Part shown: piece by piece, positions 1-11,600 of the stretch | Numbering within the stretch: the first letter of the stretch is position 1 | Layout of the letters: every line of letters begins with the position of its first letter | Source: Zopfochytrium polystomum | Taxonomy: Eukaryota > Chytridiomycota > Chytridiomycetes > Chytridiales > Chytridiaceae | Length of the DNA stretch: 36,740 bases | Assembly (NCBI GenBank): GCA_025765615.1 | Contig: JAIVFJ010000141.1 | Coordinates: 140,001-176,740, forward strand | Reading direction: 5' to 3' | Made by a program: the position numbers and the translations under genes | Notes under the pieces: model-generated | The model's input: only the letters and a program-made list of their open reading frames with translations | Database searches by the model: none | Told to the model about the DNA's origin: nothing

Positions 1-170
1 ACAACAAACAAAAAAAAAAAAAAAAAAAAGAAATGAAAAGAAACAATAGAAACTTGGTTGAGGGAGAGAGAGAGTGTGTGTGAGTTTGTGTGAAAGATTG
101 AGTGGGAAAGAGTTCAGGGAGCTACCACGTTCGTGGAAGAGTGGAGCAAGAAGAAGAAAAAAGAAAGAAG

Positions 171-203
<33 letters not shown>

Positions 204-270
204 CGCGCGCGGGGGGGCACATGTTTTCGAAAGACCCGACAGCCCGCCCCGAAGCCCCCCAACCCCCTTT
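1..270. other. Low-complexity flank, no gene
   Basis: This is the 3' flank of the minus-strand epimerase gene. It holds an A-rich tract near position 10-30 and GA-repeat sequence at about 62-200. I see no coding exon or RNA gene. The reading frames across it consist of repeat-derived Arg/Glu/Lys runs and are not credible. Confidence 0.7.
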
Positions 271-604
271 TCACGCCGCCTCCGTCACGTTCGCCTGCAC
301 CGCCGCCCTCAGCAGCCGGATGGCCTCCCCCGGCGCCGCCGCCCCAAAGATCGACGACCCGGCCACAATCACGTTCGCCCCGGCCCCCGACGCCGCCTCG
401 ATCGTCTCCCCCGGCCCCACCCCGCCGTCCACCTCAATGTCCAGCTGCGGCCGCGCCGCGCGGAGAGCGCGCACTTTGGGGAGGACCGAGGGCATGAATT
501 TTTGCCCGCCGAACCCGGGTTCTTTTTGGGATTGGAGCACAGCAAGAGGGAGAAAGAGTGCGCGCGTAGACGCCGTGCGAGCCGCTTGTCAGATGTGCGA
601 CCGC

Positions 605-660
<56 letters not shown>

Positions 661-994
661 ACACGCGCACACCCACGCACACCCACGCACACTCACCAAC
701 AGTCATGACCAGCACCATATCGACCTGGTCGACGTACGGCAGCACGGCCTCGACGGGCGTCTTTGGCTTGATCGCCACCCCGACCTTCATCCCGGCTGCC
801 CGGATCTTTTCAATCAGCGCCTGCGGGTACGCTGCCAAAAAAAAAAACCGAGAGGAAAGGTTAAAAAAAAAAAAAAAAAAAAAAGCAAAAGGAAAGCTCA
901 ACTCGTCGCCTCGATGTGAAACGTGTACATGTTCGCCCCGGCCTTTGCGAAATCAGCCACCCACTGCTCCGGGTTGGACACCATCAGGTGGCAG

Positions 995-1027
<33 letters not shown>

Positions 1028-1334
1028 AAACAAACGGCCAGGGGGAACGGGTATTTAGCAGCAGCCAAAAACAACAAAAAACAACAAAAAAAAAAAACAA
1101 AACAAAAAGGATTAAAAAACCACCACACTCACCCAAAAACGCCCCCTCCCCCGTCGCCTTCCTCAACGCCCCGACCACCGGCGCCCCGAGCGTCAGGTTC
1201 GGCACGAAATGCCCGTCCATCACGTCCACGTGCAAATAGTCCGCGCCGAGGGACACCATCCGCAAACACTCGGCCGAGAGGTTGGCGAAATCCGCCGAGA
1301 GGATCGACGGCGCGATTTTCGGGGCCGGGCCCAT
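271..1334 (-). CDS. RPE: Ribulose-phosphate 3-epimerase, four exons
   Basis: This enzyme interconverts D-ribulose 5-phosphate and D-xylulose 5-phosphate in the cytosolic non-oxidative pentose phosphate pathway. I read exons 1334-1133, 995-903, 831-697 and 521-271, all bounded by GT-AG with matching phase 1, giving 226 residues, the normal length for the eukaryotic family. The (beta/alpha)8 barrel landmarks are in place: SILSAD near residue 10, [12 protein letters not shown] at 35-46, DCHLMV at 68-73, [12 protein letters not shown] at 141-152 and DIEVDGGV at 171-178. The expected metal and catalytic residues H35, D37, H70 and D175 are all present. The start is the ATG at 1334, because the family N-terminus follows directly. 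Introns 1 and 2 are full of A/T homopolymers, and intron 3 carries a CA/TG microsatellite. The next gene upstream lies on the same strand. The identification is very secure; the splice points are inferred. Confidence 0.95.
608..664. repeat. (CA)n microsatellite in RPE intron 3
   Basis: A nearly perfect CA dinucleotide tract of about 50 bp, followed by CACG/CCCACG variants to about 692. It lies inside intron 3 of the epimerase gene and reads as TG repeats on the coding strand, immediately downstream of the donor at 696-695. Confidence 0.95.
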
Positions 1335-2409
1335 TTTGGTTTTGACGTTGAGGGGAGGGGGGGGGGGGGAAGGGTGAAAGGGTGGGTGAGGGATCTGGGA
1401 GGGTGTGGGCGGGGGGCGGCGTGTGGCACGCACGCAAGCATGCATGCATTCGGGGGCGGAAAGGGGTGGGGGTTAGTTTTCGTCGTTGGTCGATCGTGCC
1501 TTTGATGGGCGAGGGAAGGGTGGGAGGGAACGAGGGCGGGGGACATGGGGGTGGGAGGATTGCATTGCAATGCATCCAAAACGATCCCATTGCAATCCGA
1601 CGACGACTGACAGACGTCCTGGGGCGTTCGTTGTCTTTTCGTCGTTTCGTCGTCGTGGGGGGGGAGGGGCGGGGGGAGCGGGCGGGCGTGCGAGTGAGTG
1701 CGCCTCACCGCAACAGACCTTTCTTTGATTCTGGCTTGATTTGGGCGCCCCCCGATCTGCTTTCCAAAAACGTTTTTGAATTTATATATGTGTAAACGTA
1801 TAAAAATAAATAGTGGAGGACTCCGCGCGTGCTCCACTCCAACAGATTACAAAAGTGGCGGTCGAGAGAGATAGAAAGAAAGAGAAAAAAGAAAAGAAAA
1901 AAGAAAAAAGAAAAAAGAAAAAAACCGTACGATCGATAACGCCCACCCCTTCGGTATCAATTGGATGTATGAAAATCGGCGATCCGTGAAATGGGTGCTT
2001 CGAAGGTGCACAACAATAAATAGAATATCGGCATTTTCAGTAATACTTTTACGGACTCGCGCGCACGCGGTAATATGAATACCAATACTATCGCATGTAA
2101 TAACAATAACCCCGTAGAAACGGCTTCGGCCAAGGCAACCCGAAACCACCTCCTCCCCGTCTTCTTTCTTTCTTTCTTTCGAAGCGATAATTCCAAACTT
2201 CCATCATCCGCAAAAAAACACTCTCGTCCTCCAGCAAAAACAAGATCACCAAGATGTAAAAAGAAAGCAACAACAACAACCGCTTCGCTCGTACACCACC
2301 GTCCCCGCACAAGAACCACCACATCCATCCATCCATCCATCTTCCTCCTCCCCAACATCGACCCCCAACACATCACCCAACCCGCAAAAATCAATGGTTC
2401 CTACTTTCG
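1335..2409. other. Intergenic between GNAT gene and RPE
   Basis: This stretch is the 3' flank of the acetyltransferase gene and the 5' flank of RPE, both on the minus strand. It contains G-rich runs (1350-1700), an AT-rich patch at 1778-1812, an A/G tract at about 1870-1925 and ATCC repeats near 2325-2340. I see no supported gene and cannot pick a convincing core promoter. Confidence 0.6.
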
Positions 2410-5400
2410 TCACAGGCTGCCCACAGTCCACTTTGGCGCGCCCATTCTAGAAGACGACGACGAGGACGGCGAGGGCATGGGCAAAGCGCCCGCCAGCGCA
2501 CCATCGACGACCCGTCCCAAAGCACCACCACCCCCACTACCGCTGCCACCACCGCCGCTACTGCTCGCGTCGGCATTGCTCATCGCGACCGGCTGCTCAC
2601 CGTGCTGAAGCTTCTCGTGCGCATTCCCCGGCTGCGTCCCTCCCGCACCACCACCACCAATCACCGGAAACATCCACCCACCACCACCGCCCAGCTGCCG
2701 CCCGTCTTGCTGCTGCTGCTGCTGCTGCTGCATTTGCTGCACCTGATGCATCTGTTGCATCTGTAATTGCTGCTGCTGCTGCAGCATCGCGTGCCCCGAT
2801 GCCGGCCCGAGGCTCTGCGGCGGCCACGTCGCGGGCTTCACCCAAATCAGCAGCGGCCCAAAGTCCGCAACAACTCGCTCGCCCACCACCGCTCCCGGCC
2901 TCGGCGAGTGAGGATGGATGCTGCTATTGCTGCTGCTCCTGCTCGTCCCGACACCGCCAACTCCGCCAACACCAAGACCGCCGACGCCCGCGACTGTACT
3001 GTTCCGCCTGCTGCCGTTCTTCGACGGCGGCTCTCGCCCGTCGTGCCCGTCGCTGCCCGCCACTGCCGCCGCCGCCGCCAGCCCCGCCATCATCGGCGGC
3101 GCGTAAACGTCCACGTAGCCCAGGTCTTTGTAAAACGCCTCGGCGTGCCACAGGCTCCACACCTCGACCGTCTCCACCAGCGGCTGCTTGTGCAGCTGCC
3201 GCAGCAGCCGCCGCCCAAAGCCCATGTTTTCGTACCGAGGAGAGACGAGCAGCTTCTCGACCCGAAAGTGGCACGGGTCCCACGCCGGGTGAAAGTACTT
3301 TGATGGCGAAAGAAAGAAAACGAACAAGAAAGAAAACGCGTCAATAAATCGTATCTCTCCAGCTTCAAAGCAAAGCCCAGCCACAAGAAACGTTGGCTCC
3401 TTAACGACAACATAAAAAAAAAAAAAAAAAAAAAAATCAAAAATCAAAAATCACCTCGACAAATGCTACAAGGTCCTCGAGCGCAAAGTCGTGCGGATCA
3501 GCGTCCTTTCGTATCATGACGAGGACCTGGTAGTCGACTCTGCCGTCCGCGCTTCTACCCACGCGAACCGTGTGCTTTGCCTGCATCATGCTGTGCTCGA
3601 CCGCGTCAGCCAGGTCCGGCGACAGCTGCACCGCCGTCTCGACCGACTCGTCAGGACCGCCGCCGCTTACACCGCCGCCGTCGCCATTGATGCCCTTCCC
3701 TGCTGCGCTCAAATGCTGCTCGTCCCCGTCGTGGCCCCTCCTGGCTGATGTAATGTGGAACAGAACGCTGCAGCAGTGTATGAGGGCGGCGTCGCTTGGG
3801 GTAAGAGACCGGAAGTAAACTTTGGGGCTGAGAGACGGAGAGACAAAAGAGTCCAAAGGGTGGGGGCTGGGGCAGCTGCTCCCAAAGCTTCGAATGGACG
3901 CCCGGTCTCCCCCGCCGCGGCGAAGCGACGACGCGCGTGAGATCACTGAGGCCGGCCCCCGTAACAAAGTGAGATAAAAAAAAATAGACGAAAATCAGCA
4001 TGGGAATCAAAGCGGGGACAATCTTCAATCTTCAATCCACCAAACGCTGCGGCCCTCCAAAGCACACCTGTACGCACAGGCACACACACACACACGCCAC
4101 ACCACACCACACACACAACACGCACACCACACACACGCACACACTTACCAGACTCATTGTCGCCAATCGAGACCGGCGGAGCCGAATTTCCCTTGACGGT
4201 TTGGACCAAATGATCCGCCTCGTAGGCGGAATCGGATCGCACCATGCCGCCAGACTCTGCCGAGCTGCTCGTGGGGTACGCAGACAGCAAGGGGTCCAGC
4301 TTGTCTCTGTCAAGGTGTCGCACTGCGCCACCCATGTGATCGGGGAACATGGCTCCGTATTCGAGCGAACGACCGCCGGCGTCCTCTTCGCAGACGAAAT
4401 CGATAATGGCATGGTCGCCTTTTTTTTTAATTTTTTGGTGAAAAAGATTCGTATAAAAGAAAGCTTATTTAGTAAACTCCAAAGCCATTTCAAGAAGGGC
4501 AGAATAATCCCTGATTTACTCACTAAAGCTGTTCCTGTCCAGTGAAAAAGAGAGGCGCTTTTCTGACCGGCCCGTGCCGTGACTGGACACGGTGGACATG
4601 ACCGAGCTGGGCCTTGGGGGTACGTGAAAGCCGACACTGCTCGACCCAACCGCCGGCACCTGATTCGCGCCAAACGCCCTGCCTTCACTTTTCAAAAAGC
4701 CGTCTGCGGGCAACCGCTGCGGCTCTACCGACCGGTCGGCCTCGGACCTTGGCAGCTCCACCGAGGAAAAGGAGCCGCCCGCGGCGTTCCCCTTCTTCTG
4801 CTTCTTGCCGCCCCAAACCAGACGGACTCCGCTTCGTAAGAGCGTCGACAGCAGCGAACTCGACGAGGACGACGCGGCAGGCTTTGCTTCCGTCGGTTGC
4901 CGCGGCCGCAGTGGCGGGCGCGACTCGGTTCCGCCATAGTTTAGCGCATGAGGATGAAAGTGAACCTGGTGATGGGCTGATGACGACGACGACGACAACG
5001 ACGCGCCGCCAACGACCTCGGCACCGACCGCCCCGCCGCCCGCGGCGGTAGCGCCCGCGTCGCCAATGAGAGAGGGCGCGGTAGGCTCTGCAATAAAGCC
5101 CCATCGGCGCAGGGCGGGCTTGACAAGGTAGTACGAGGCCGATGCGACGCCCGACTGCACGGCGCGTCCGCATGACAAGGCAAGGCGTCCGCTCGCGAGC
5201 ACGATGCGCCCCGCGACCGAGAGGTGCGGCGCAAGGCCCCAGGTCGTGGCGAGGGCGTGGACGACGTAAGCGCTCGCCGATACGACGATGATGAGCGGCG
5301 AAGAAACGAGGAGGGTCAGAGGCAGAAGCACGAGGGAGATCGGCAGCAGAATCACAGACAGCGTCGTCGCCGTCACCAGCAGGTAAATGTGCGTGATGCG

Positions 5401-6486
5401 ATTCGCCACTATCAACAGAAGCTGGGAAGCGGTCATCGGAGTGCGTGGGGGGGCGTGGACGGTCGGGGGCTGAGGCTGGTAAAACGGCTGAAGCACTTCG
5501 AGCGCCGGTTGGTTGCCGCACGACGGCGCTCCGCTGCTTGCTTGGCCGTCGGGCCGGCACGGCGACTGTGACTGCGACGGCTGCGTTCTCAGGGTCGTGC
5601 CACTGCCAACGGGGAGGGGAGAATAGGGCGATGAGTGCCCGACCGTGGGTCCGTCCGCCAGCATGTGGCTGTACGGGTGAGTGCTTTGCTGCTGCTGCTG
5701 GCCAAGGCGGGACGAGGGTTGGGGCAACGCCAAGCTGCTGTTGTCCAAGCATTGGTGGGGATTGCGCATGAGTGGCGATGTGGGGTCGATGCTTGGCCAG
5801 TGCGCCTGCTGCGGCGGGGGGCCCGTCGGCGCAGACGCAAGCCTCAGCGACCCGGTTATTGGCTGCGACGACTTGAACCTGCCCTGATGAGGAAGGCTGT
5901 GGTGGTGATACTGCTGTCTGTACATGGTGGTCTGGCCAGCCGGGGCTCCCATGCTTGGGGCGCTCGAGAGGCGCTGCTGCGAGTGCAAAGCGGCAGGCTG
6001 AAGGTTTGATGAAGAGTGCGACTGCTGGGAGTGGGGAACGTGTTGCTGCTGCTGTTGTGGGTAAGGGTGGTGGGACATTTGGTGGGCCTGGGGTATGGGG
6101 ACTGCGATGCGCAAGGCGGTTGCGGTGGCGTGGGTATTGAGCTGTTGCTGCTGCTGCTGCTGGTGAGTGCTTTGATGTTGAAGAGTAATGCTATCCGACG
6201 ACGACGACGATGAGGACGAAGACGAGGACGACGACGACAAGGACGGCGACGGCCAAAACGACGCGTCGCCTCTCCACTGCTGCTGCTGCGACTGCGGCGG
6301 CGGAGCCGCTCCCACACCACCACCACCACCTCCTCCTCCTCCTCCTCCTCTTCCTCCGTCTCCGACTCGGCCTCTTCCGGCGGCTGCTGCTGGGGCTGCA
6401 GCTGCCGCCGCCGCCGCCGCCGCCATGGTCGCCGTGCTGGTGGTGGCGGCGGTGGCGGCGGTGGCGGTGAGGTGCCTCTCGTCCAT
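2410..6486 (-). CDS. Large membrane-associated GNAT acetyltransferase protein
   Basis: Four exons, 6486-4524, 4418-4149, 3819-3455 and 3297-2410, join in phase (1, 1, 0) to give 1161 residues. Residues 1-340 are Ala-, Gly-, Ser- and Gln-rich and probably disordered. Residues about 354-415 are strongly hydrophobic, enough for two or three membrane passes. A Ser-rich linker follows. From about residue 745 there is a GNAT-type fold beginning YFRSLTPSDAALIHCCS. Its acetyl-CoA loop is PRYENMGFGRRLL (886-898), matching the Q/R-x-x-G-x-G/A motif, and its C-terminal part is EAFYKDLGYVDV. A Gln/Gly-rich tail of over 200 residues ends the protein. GNAT enzymes move an acetyl group from acetyl-CoA to an amine; the substrate here cannot be read. 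Lengths and phases fit so well that I treat it as one gene, but a transcript could still show two. The ATG at 6486 follows a CAA-repeat leader; a later Met at residue 21 is possible. Confidence 0.75.
4078..4146. repeat. CA-rich microsatellite in GNAT intron 2
   Basis: CACA, CCACA and CGCACA repeats fill the 5' part of intron 2 (4148-3820) of the acetyltransferase gene, starting right at the donor site. On the coding strand it reads as TG repeats, the same placement as the microsatellite in RPE intron 3. Confidence 0.9.
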
Positions 6487-6522
6487 ATTGTCGTTGTTGT
6501 TGTTGTTGTTGTTGTTGTTGCT
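6487..6522 (-). promoter_or_regulatory. CAA-repeat leader of the GNAT gene
   Basis: Immediately upstream of the proposed start codon, the coding strand carries about eight CAA triplets (GTT on the plus strand). CAA-rich leaders are unstructured and are known to support efficient translation. Here the position suggests an untranslated leader and supports the ATG at 6486. Transcription start not visible. Confidence 0.45.
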
Positions 6523-7129
6523 TTGTTACTTGTTCTTTTTGTGTTTGTCGTTGCCGCCAACTACAACTATTATTACACGTTCAGTAGTACTATAGTACCA
6601 CCCCGATTTACTCCCAACCGCGCTTGTCGCTGCTGCTGCTGCTGCTGCTGCCGCGGTGCTAGCGACATTGCTTGTCAACTGCCTTCCTCAGCATCGGTTG
6701 CATCGTGTCCGCGAACAAGCTTACCTGTTCGCAAAAACTGAAGGCCGTGCGAGAGAAAAGCCCGTGGCTGCATGATAGGCCCTGGGCCAAAACAAGCTCT
6801 TCTTTCACATTATCTCAAGCTCCTGATATTCATTTGCACGTGCTGTGCTGGCGCCTGGTTCCAGGGTCCAACCCAGTCTTTACTTGAGACTCAAACAAAA
6901 AACGTCCAACATGGCTTTGTGGGACACGACTCACACACACACGCACACACACACAAACACACACCATGCTTACACGATATAGCTTAAGTACACGCAGAAA
7001 CAAGCATCATCTCTCCCCATTCAACGGTCTCCAGTACGGAATCATTTAGGGTTAGAGAGAGAACTCGGACTCAACAGCCAGGAGAAGTTTGCACAAGGCT
7101 ATCAATATCCACTCACGGAGCTTTTCCAT
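6523..7129. other. Intergenic, 5' side of GNAT gene
   Basis: Probable promoter-side sequence of the minus-strand acetyltransferase gene. It contains a short CTG run (about 6630-6650) and a CA microsatellite at about 6932-6964. No coding exon supported. Confidence 0.6.
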
Positions 7130-7735
7130 TAAGAATGAACGATAAAAGCCTGGTCTGCTGGATGAAACATAGGCGAGGCAAAGACATACCACTCATCGAC
7201 TGCAACGGCAAAGTCGTGAAGACTGTGCGTGTTGGAAGATAATCAGGTGCTGAAGGAGCCGGGTAATGCCAAGGACTATGGAATGCTGCAAATGCAGTTA
7301 ATCAGCTCCTTACATTGGTTGTTTGGGCATAATGTAATTGGTCTGTACGTGATCAAAAATAGAGGAAAAGTTGTCTGATACACCGCAAATCTGACTATTT
7401 TGATAGAGTATGTAGAAAATGACTTCAAGCAAACACTGGCTGATGATTTGTTCCGCAAGGGACTTTCCACATTAACTACAGAGCTCTTGCAGCTTTGTGC
7501 CCACCTATGCAAGAAGCTTTGCAGATTCAATGAAGTTTGGTTTCGTTATCATTTTGTGCGAATTGGGACCTCGCGAGATGGAGCAGTCCATTTTCAATGT
7601 GGAAAGCATTCATTTGGACCTTTCTACAACACAAACTTTAACGCTTTGTTCATTAACGATGCACCAGTTCAAAAGAAAGGCATTATTGTATTTCATCCAA
7701 AATTTCCAGCGCGAAATATCAGTGCATGAGTGGGT
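7130..7735 (+). pseudogene. Decayed coding remnant, unknown family
   Basis: The base composition drops to AT-rich between two GC-rich genes, and several short stretches read like protein in shifting plus-strand frames. Examples are IPLIDCNGKVVKTVRVGR near 7188-7243, then GMLQMQLISSLHWLFGHNVI near 7280-7340, then a 109-codon open frame from 7400 containing FKQTLADDLFRKGLSTL. The segments follow one another in order but are separated by stops and frameshifts, as expected for a dead gene or a captured mobile-element gene. I do not recognise the family, and it has no neighbour with related function. It could instead be chance open frame in AT-rich DNA. Confidence 0.35.
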
Positions 7736-8631
7736 TGGCTCGGGTCGCTATGGTGGCTGGCTGTAGCGCGCTGCGATTGCTTTCAATATGCGCTGGAAAT
7801 CGAGCACCTGCACACGAAAAAGTGGGAGTAATTTCTTCTTGGCGCGCACAATACCTGGAACGCCAATTTTTCGACATCCGCGCCCTTCCCCTCCGCTCAT
7901 TTAACTACTAGATGAGGCCAGTCCCTTGCGTCCCATGACGGGACGCTCGCAAGCTGCGAGTGAATACCTGACTCCTGAGCACTCTTTCGTATCGCCATGA
8001 GAGACCTGAATTCGTCTTGATACGGCCCTTGCATTTTCTGAATGCGTTGCAGTGAGTCAGGTTTGACTGCAGTGCTGAATATAAGTATGGAGAACGGCGC
8101 AGGCAGGAACAGTATTGTTGCATGCTTGTATTTGACCACAACCAGCCACAAAAGCACTCCGAGTCACTGCGAGTTGCTTGCTGAGCCACCCGAGCGCCGA
8201 AATTGCAAGCCAACACAGCGCTGGCAAGCGCAGCAGCATAAAGCAAGCAAGCATAGCGAGCGAGCAATCAACCGATCAAGCAGCAGAGCCGGCGTCCCTC
8301 TCGCGCACGCTCTCTCTCTGGCCCACACTCTCCGAGTCACTGTGCGGCATCCAGTCCAGTCGGTCCAGACAGCAGCCAGTGTCCAAGCGGGCGGCGCTTC
8401 ACCTCCACGGCCGACGCCGCCGCCGCCGCCGCATCCAAATCCGCGCGCTCGCCCGCCCAAGCAGATCGATATCAGGCGGCAGCAGCCACATTATTGCTAC
8501 AGTACCTCGCCCCTCGTCGTCGAGCATAACCTAACCAAAAAAAAAAAAAAAAACCCTGCCCGTCGCGCCCGCACTCTACCCGCCCGCACCCCAATCGCAC
8601 CAACACTCTCACCCACCCCACCGCACGCCCA
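7736..8631. other. Upstream region of the F-box-like gene
   Basis: Mostly GC-rising sequence with repeated GCAAGC/GAGCGA-type words at 8200-8290, an A17 tract at 8538-8554 and pyrimidine-rich leader sequence up to the ATG at 8632. It probably holds the promoter and leader of the plus-strand gene. No gene supported. Confidence 0.55.
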
Positions 8632-11600
8632 ATGGCAGCTCAGGGTCTCCAGCACCCGCAGCCACGCCCACTTTCTCCTCCTCCTCCTCATCCTCCTCTT
8701 TCCCCGCCGTCGTCGTCGCTTAACTGTGCCCCGCCTCCCGCCCGCTTGCGCCCTCCTGCGATCCACCCCCCAGCCATTGCTGCTGCAGCAGCCGCGGCGG
8801 CCGCGGCTGCGGCATCCTTGGATGCGCTGGCAAATGCGCTTTCTCGGCTGTCGCTGGTGACCGCGGTCGACGTCTGCGGCGGCGGCGGCGAGCAAGGCGG
8901 GACGGCGGCCGCCGAGAGGGTGGAGGAGATCTTGGCGGAGCACAGCGGCGGCACAGGAGTTGGGGCGGGCTGGCCGTGGACGTCGTCGGCGGCGACTGAG
9001 GTCGCGCCCTCAGTCTTGTTGGTCGAGGAGGAACTAGAAGAAGTCAAAGCAAAAGAAGAAAAAGAAGAAGCCGCAGCAGCGCCAGCAGCCGCAGGGGCAG
9101 CCGCAATGCCAGCAGGAACGGCGCGAAGCGGTATCGACGACGACGGCGGCGGCGGCCCACAGCCGCAGCCGTGTCCAGTTGACTGTGGCGGCGGCGGCTG
9201 CAGCAGCGGCGCGACGACGAGCATGATGGCGGCGACGACGACCTTGTTTGGCACCGCGGCGGTAGTCGTACGTCCTCCTTGCCACCACCTCCTCGCCACC
9301 GCCGCCGACGCCCCTGACGCTCCCGACGCTGCTGACGCCACCAACCCAACAACAAAGATGCCGTCCCCACCCCCACCGCACCCACCAGCACCAGCACCAG
9401 CGCCAGCACCATCACCGTCGTCGCCGCCATCGATGGCAGCAGCCGTCGCGATCGCATCCCCATTCTGCCACGTCCTGGCGATGCCGTTTGTGCTGCAGCA
9501 CGTCGCCGCCTTCTGCAACCCCACGGACCTGGTGCAGCTCGTCCGCGCCGCCCGCGCCGAAGCCGCCTTTGAGAAGGGTTGCACATCGCTCTGGCTGCGC
9601 GCCTGCGCAAACTGGGGTCCCGACCCCGCCGCCCGCTCCCTCCGCTTTGCCTTGCTCGAGAAGATGGACCCCAACCTCGTCTCGGCCCTCCTCAACAGCT
9701 TCTCCAGCCCATCGTCCCCCTTTGGAAACGACATCGACCCCACCGCCGTCTTCACTCTCAGAGACGATGAGGGCAACTTCAACCCCGCCCTCCCCGCCCC
9801 CGTTGCCGTCTCGGCCACCGGTCGACCCCTCCATGGAAACGCCCTGTATGACCTGTTTGAGCACTGGCACGCAGCCGCCGCCGCCGCCGACGCGGGAGCA
9901 AGAAGCTGCAGCACCAGCAGCAGCGGTACCCTCACATGCCGCCGCGAGCCGGATCTCGTCCACATGGTCTGCTCCCTGCTGCACTTTCTCGGCACCGGCA
10001 CGGAAGCGCGCGTTCGCGCGCTGTTGCGGTTTCCCGGATCCCCGCTCAGCCCCGAGTGTCAGCTCGTCTCGATCGTCTCGAGCGCCGTCCGTTGCCGCTC
10101 CACAGAGTGCCTCCAGCTCGTCTTGCACACGGTGCTGGACGTTGCCGGCGGCATTGAAGTACTGGATTGGGTGCTTGGCTTTTTTGCAAGGCTGGCCGTC
10201 GCGATGGACGATGAGGAGCTGCTCACAAGGATTATTCACCAGGACTATGACGGCCAGTTGTGGTAAGGCTGTGAACCAGCCGGAAGTGGCTAGGCCTGAT
10301 TTCCTACTTTTTTAATCAAAAATAGCGTCCGAGTTTTCCACGACGCAGTGGCTGTTGCAGCGTCCGTTGGTCCGATCAACCACTTCCGCATACTCGAGGC
10401 GCACCTCGATGAGAAGGCATTCTACTTTGTTCGCGCCGATCTCGTGGGGGCGGTCGCCTCAGCGGACGTGGAACGAGTCGAAAAGCTACTTTTTCGCCTG
10501 TGGAAGCTGCGCGACAGCTGCCCTGATCCGATTCACTGGACCTCGGAAGTGGGGAGGATCCTCTTGGAAGGCTCGCGCTGCCTCGCGTACGGTGGCACGA
10601 GCGCCATCGAGGAGACCCTGCCGCGGCTGCCCGTCCCCGCCGCGATGCGGCCGCCGCGCACCGCGGCCGAGATCCTGGCCATCTGCACGCTCTTTCGCCG
10701 CTGGATCTCCACGTCCGTCACGCCGTGCATCGTCTTCCACGTCCTGTCGACGCAGTGGGTCGACGACGCCGACAAGGCCCTGGTCGCGTCCGAGCTGCTG
10801 CGCTCCCTGGTGCTGGAGTCGCGATCCTCAACGCGCGACTGCGCGTTTGGCGCCAACAGCTTTCTGGAGCAGCAGTTTGCCCTGGCGGTACGAGCGAGTG
10901 TCGCCAGCAGCGGCGGCCGTCTTGGTGGAGAGGCGGCGGTGGCGGCAGTGGCGGCGACGGAAAACGTGGCGTCGGCCGCGGCCACGGGCAACGCCCACGA
11001 CGACGACGACAGCAACGACGACGAGATTGCTACCGTTCGACCGCCGCGGATCTCGGTACGCGCGGCCGTCGCCTCGGTGCTGCGTGCGTTTTTGGCGCTG
11101 CCCCCCGCGAACCAGCCGCTCTCGCTGCTGGCGCAGATTCTGGATTTCCTGCCCCAGCCGGCTCCGGGCGTGGGCGTGGGCGTGTGGGGTAAGAAAGTGG
11201 ACGCGGACGCCGACGCGGGCAAGAGCATCGTCACCGCGGCGAACGTTGCGCTGTCCTGCGCGGGATCCCCGCCCGACGTTGTTGCACTGCTCGTCAAGAC
11301 GTGGTTGGCCGGTGGCCAAGATCCGGCAGCCCCTGCAACAACGACGACGCCGACGGCGGCCAGCGACAGGGACCAATTCCTCCTTGCCGCCGTGCAAAAC
11401 CCGCTGGCGTGCGAGGTGTGGACGGTGCTGGTGGTGCGGTTTGGGTTCGCGGTCGACCCCATGCGGCTGGTCCTGGGGCTGTGCGGCGCCGGCGCCGACC
11501 GCGCCCGCCTCGACTATCGCACACGCCTGCAGAAGCTCGTTGCAGAGTTTTACGTTGGGCCGCGGCCGTTTTACGTGACGAAGGAGTGGATGAACGCGGC

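Noticed and set aside
74..919. 281-codon plus-strand frame
   Set aside because: It runs through homopolymers and CA repeats and is antisense to RPE exons and introns.
6188..6595. Plus-strand frames of Asp, Leu or Pro runs
   Set aside because: Triplet repeats of the GNAT gene N-terminus read on the wrong strand.
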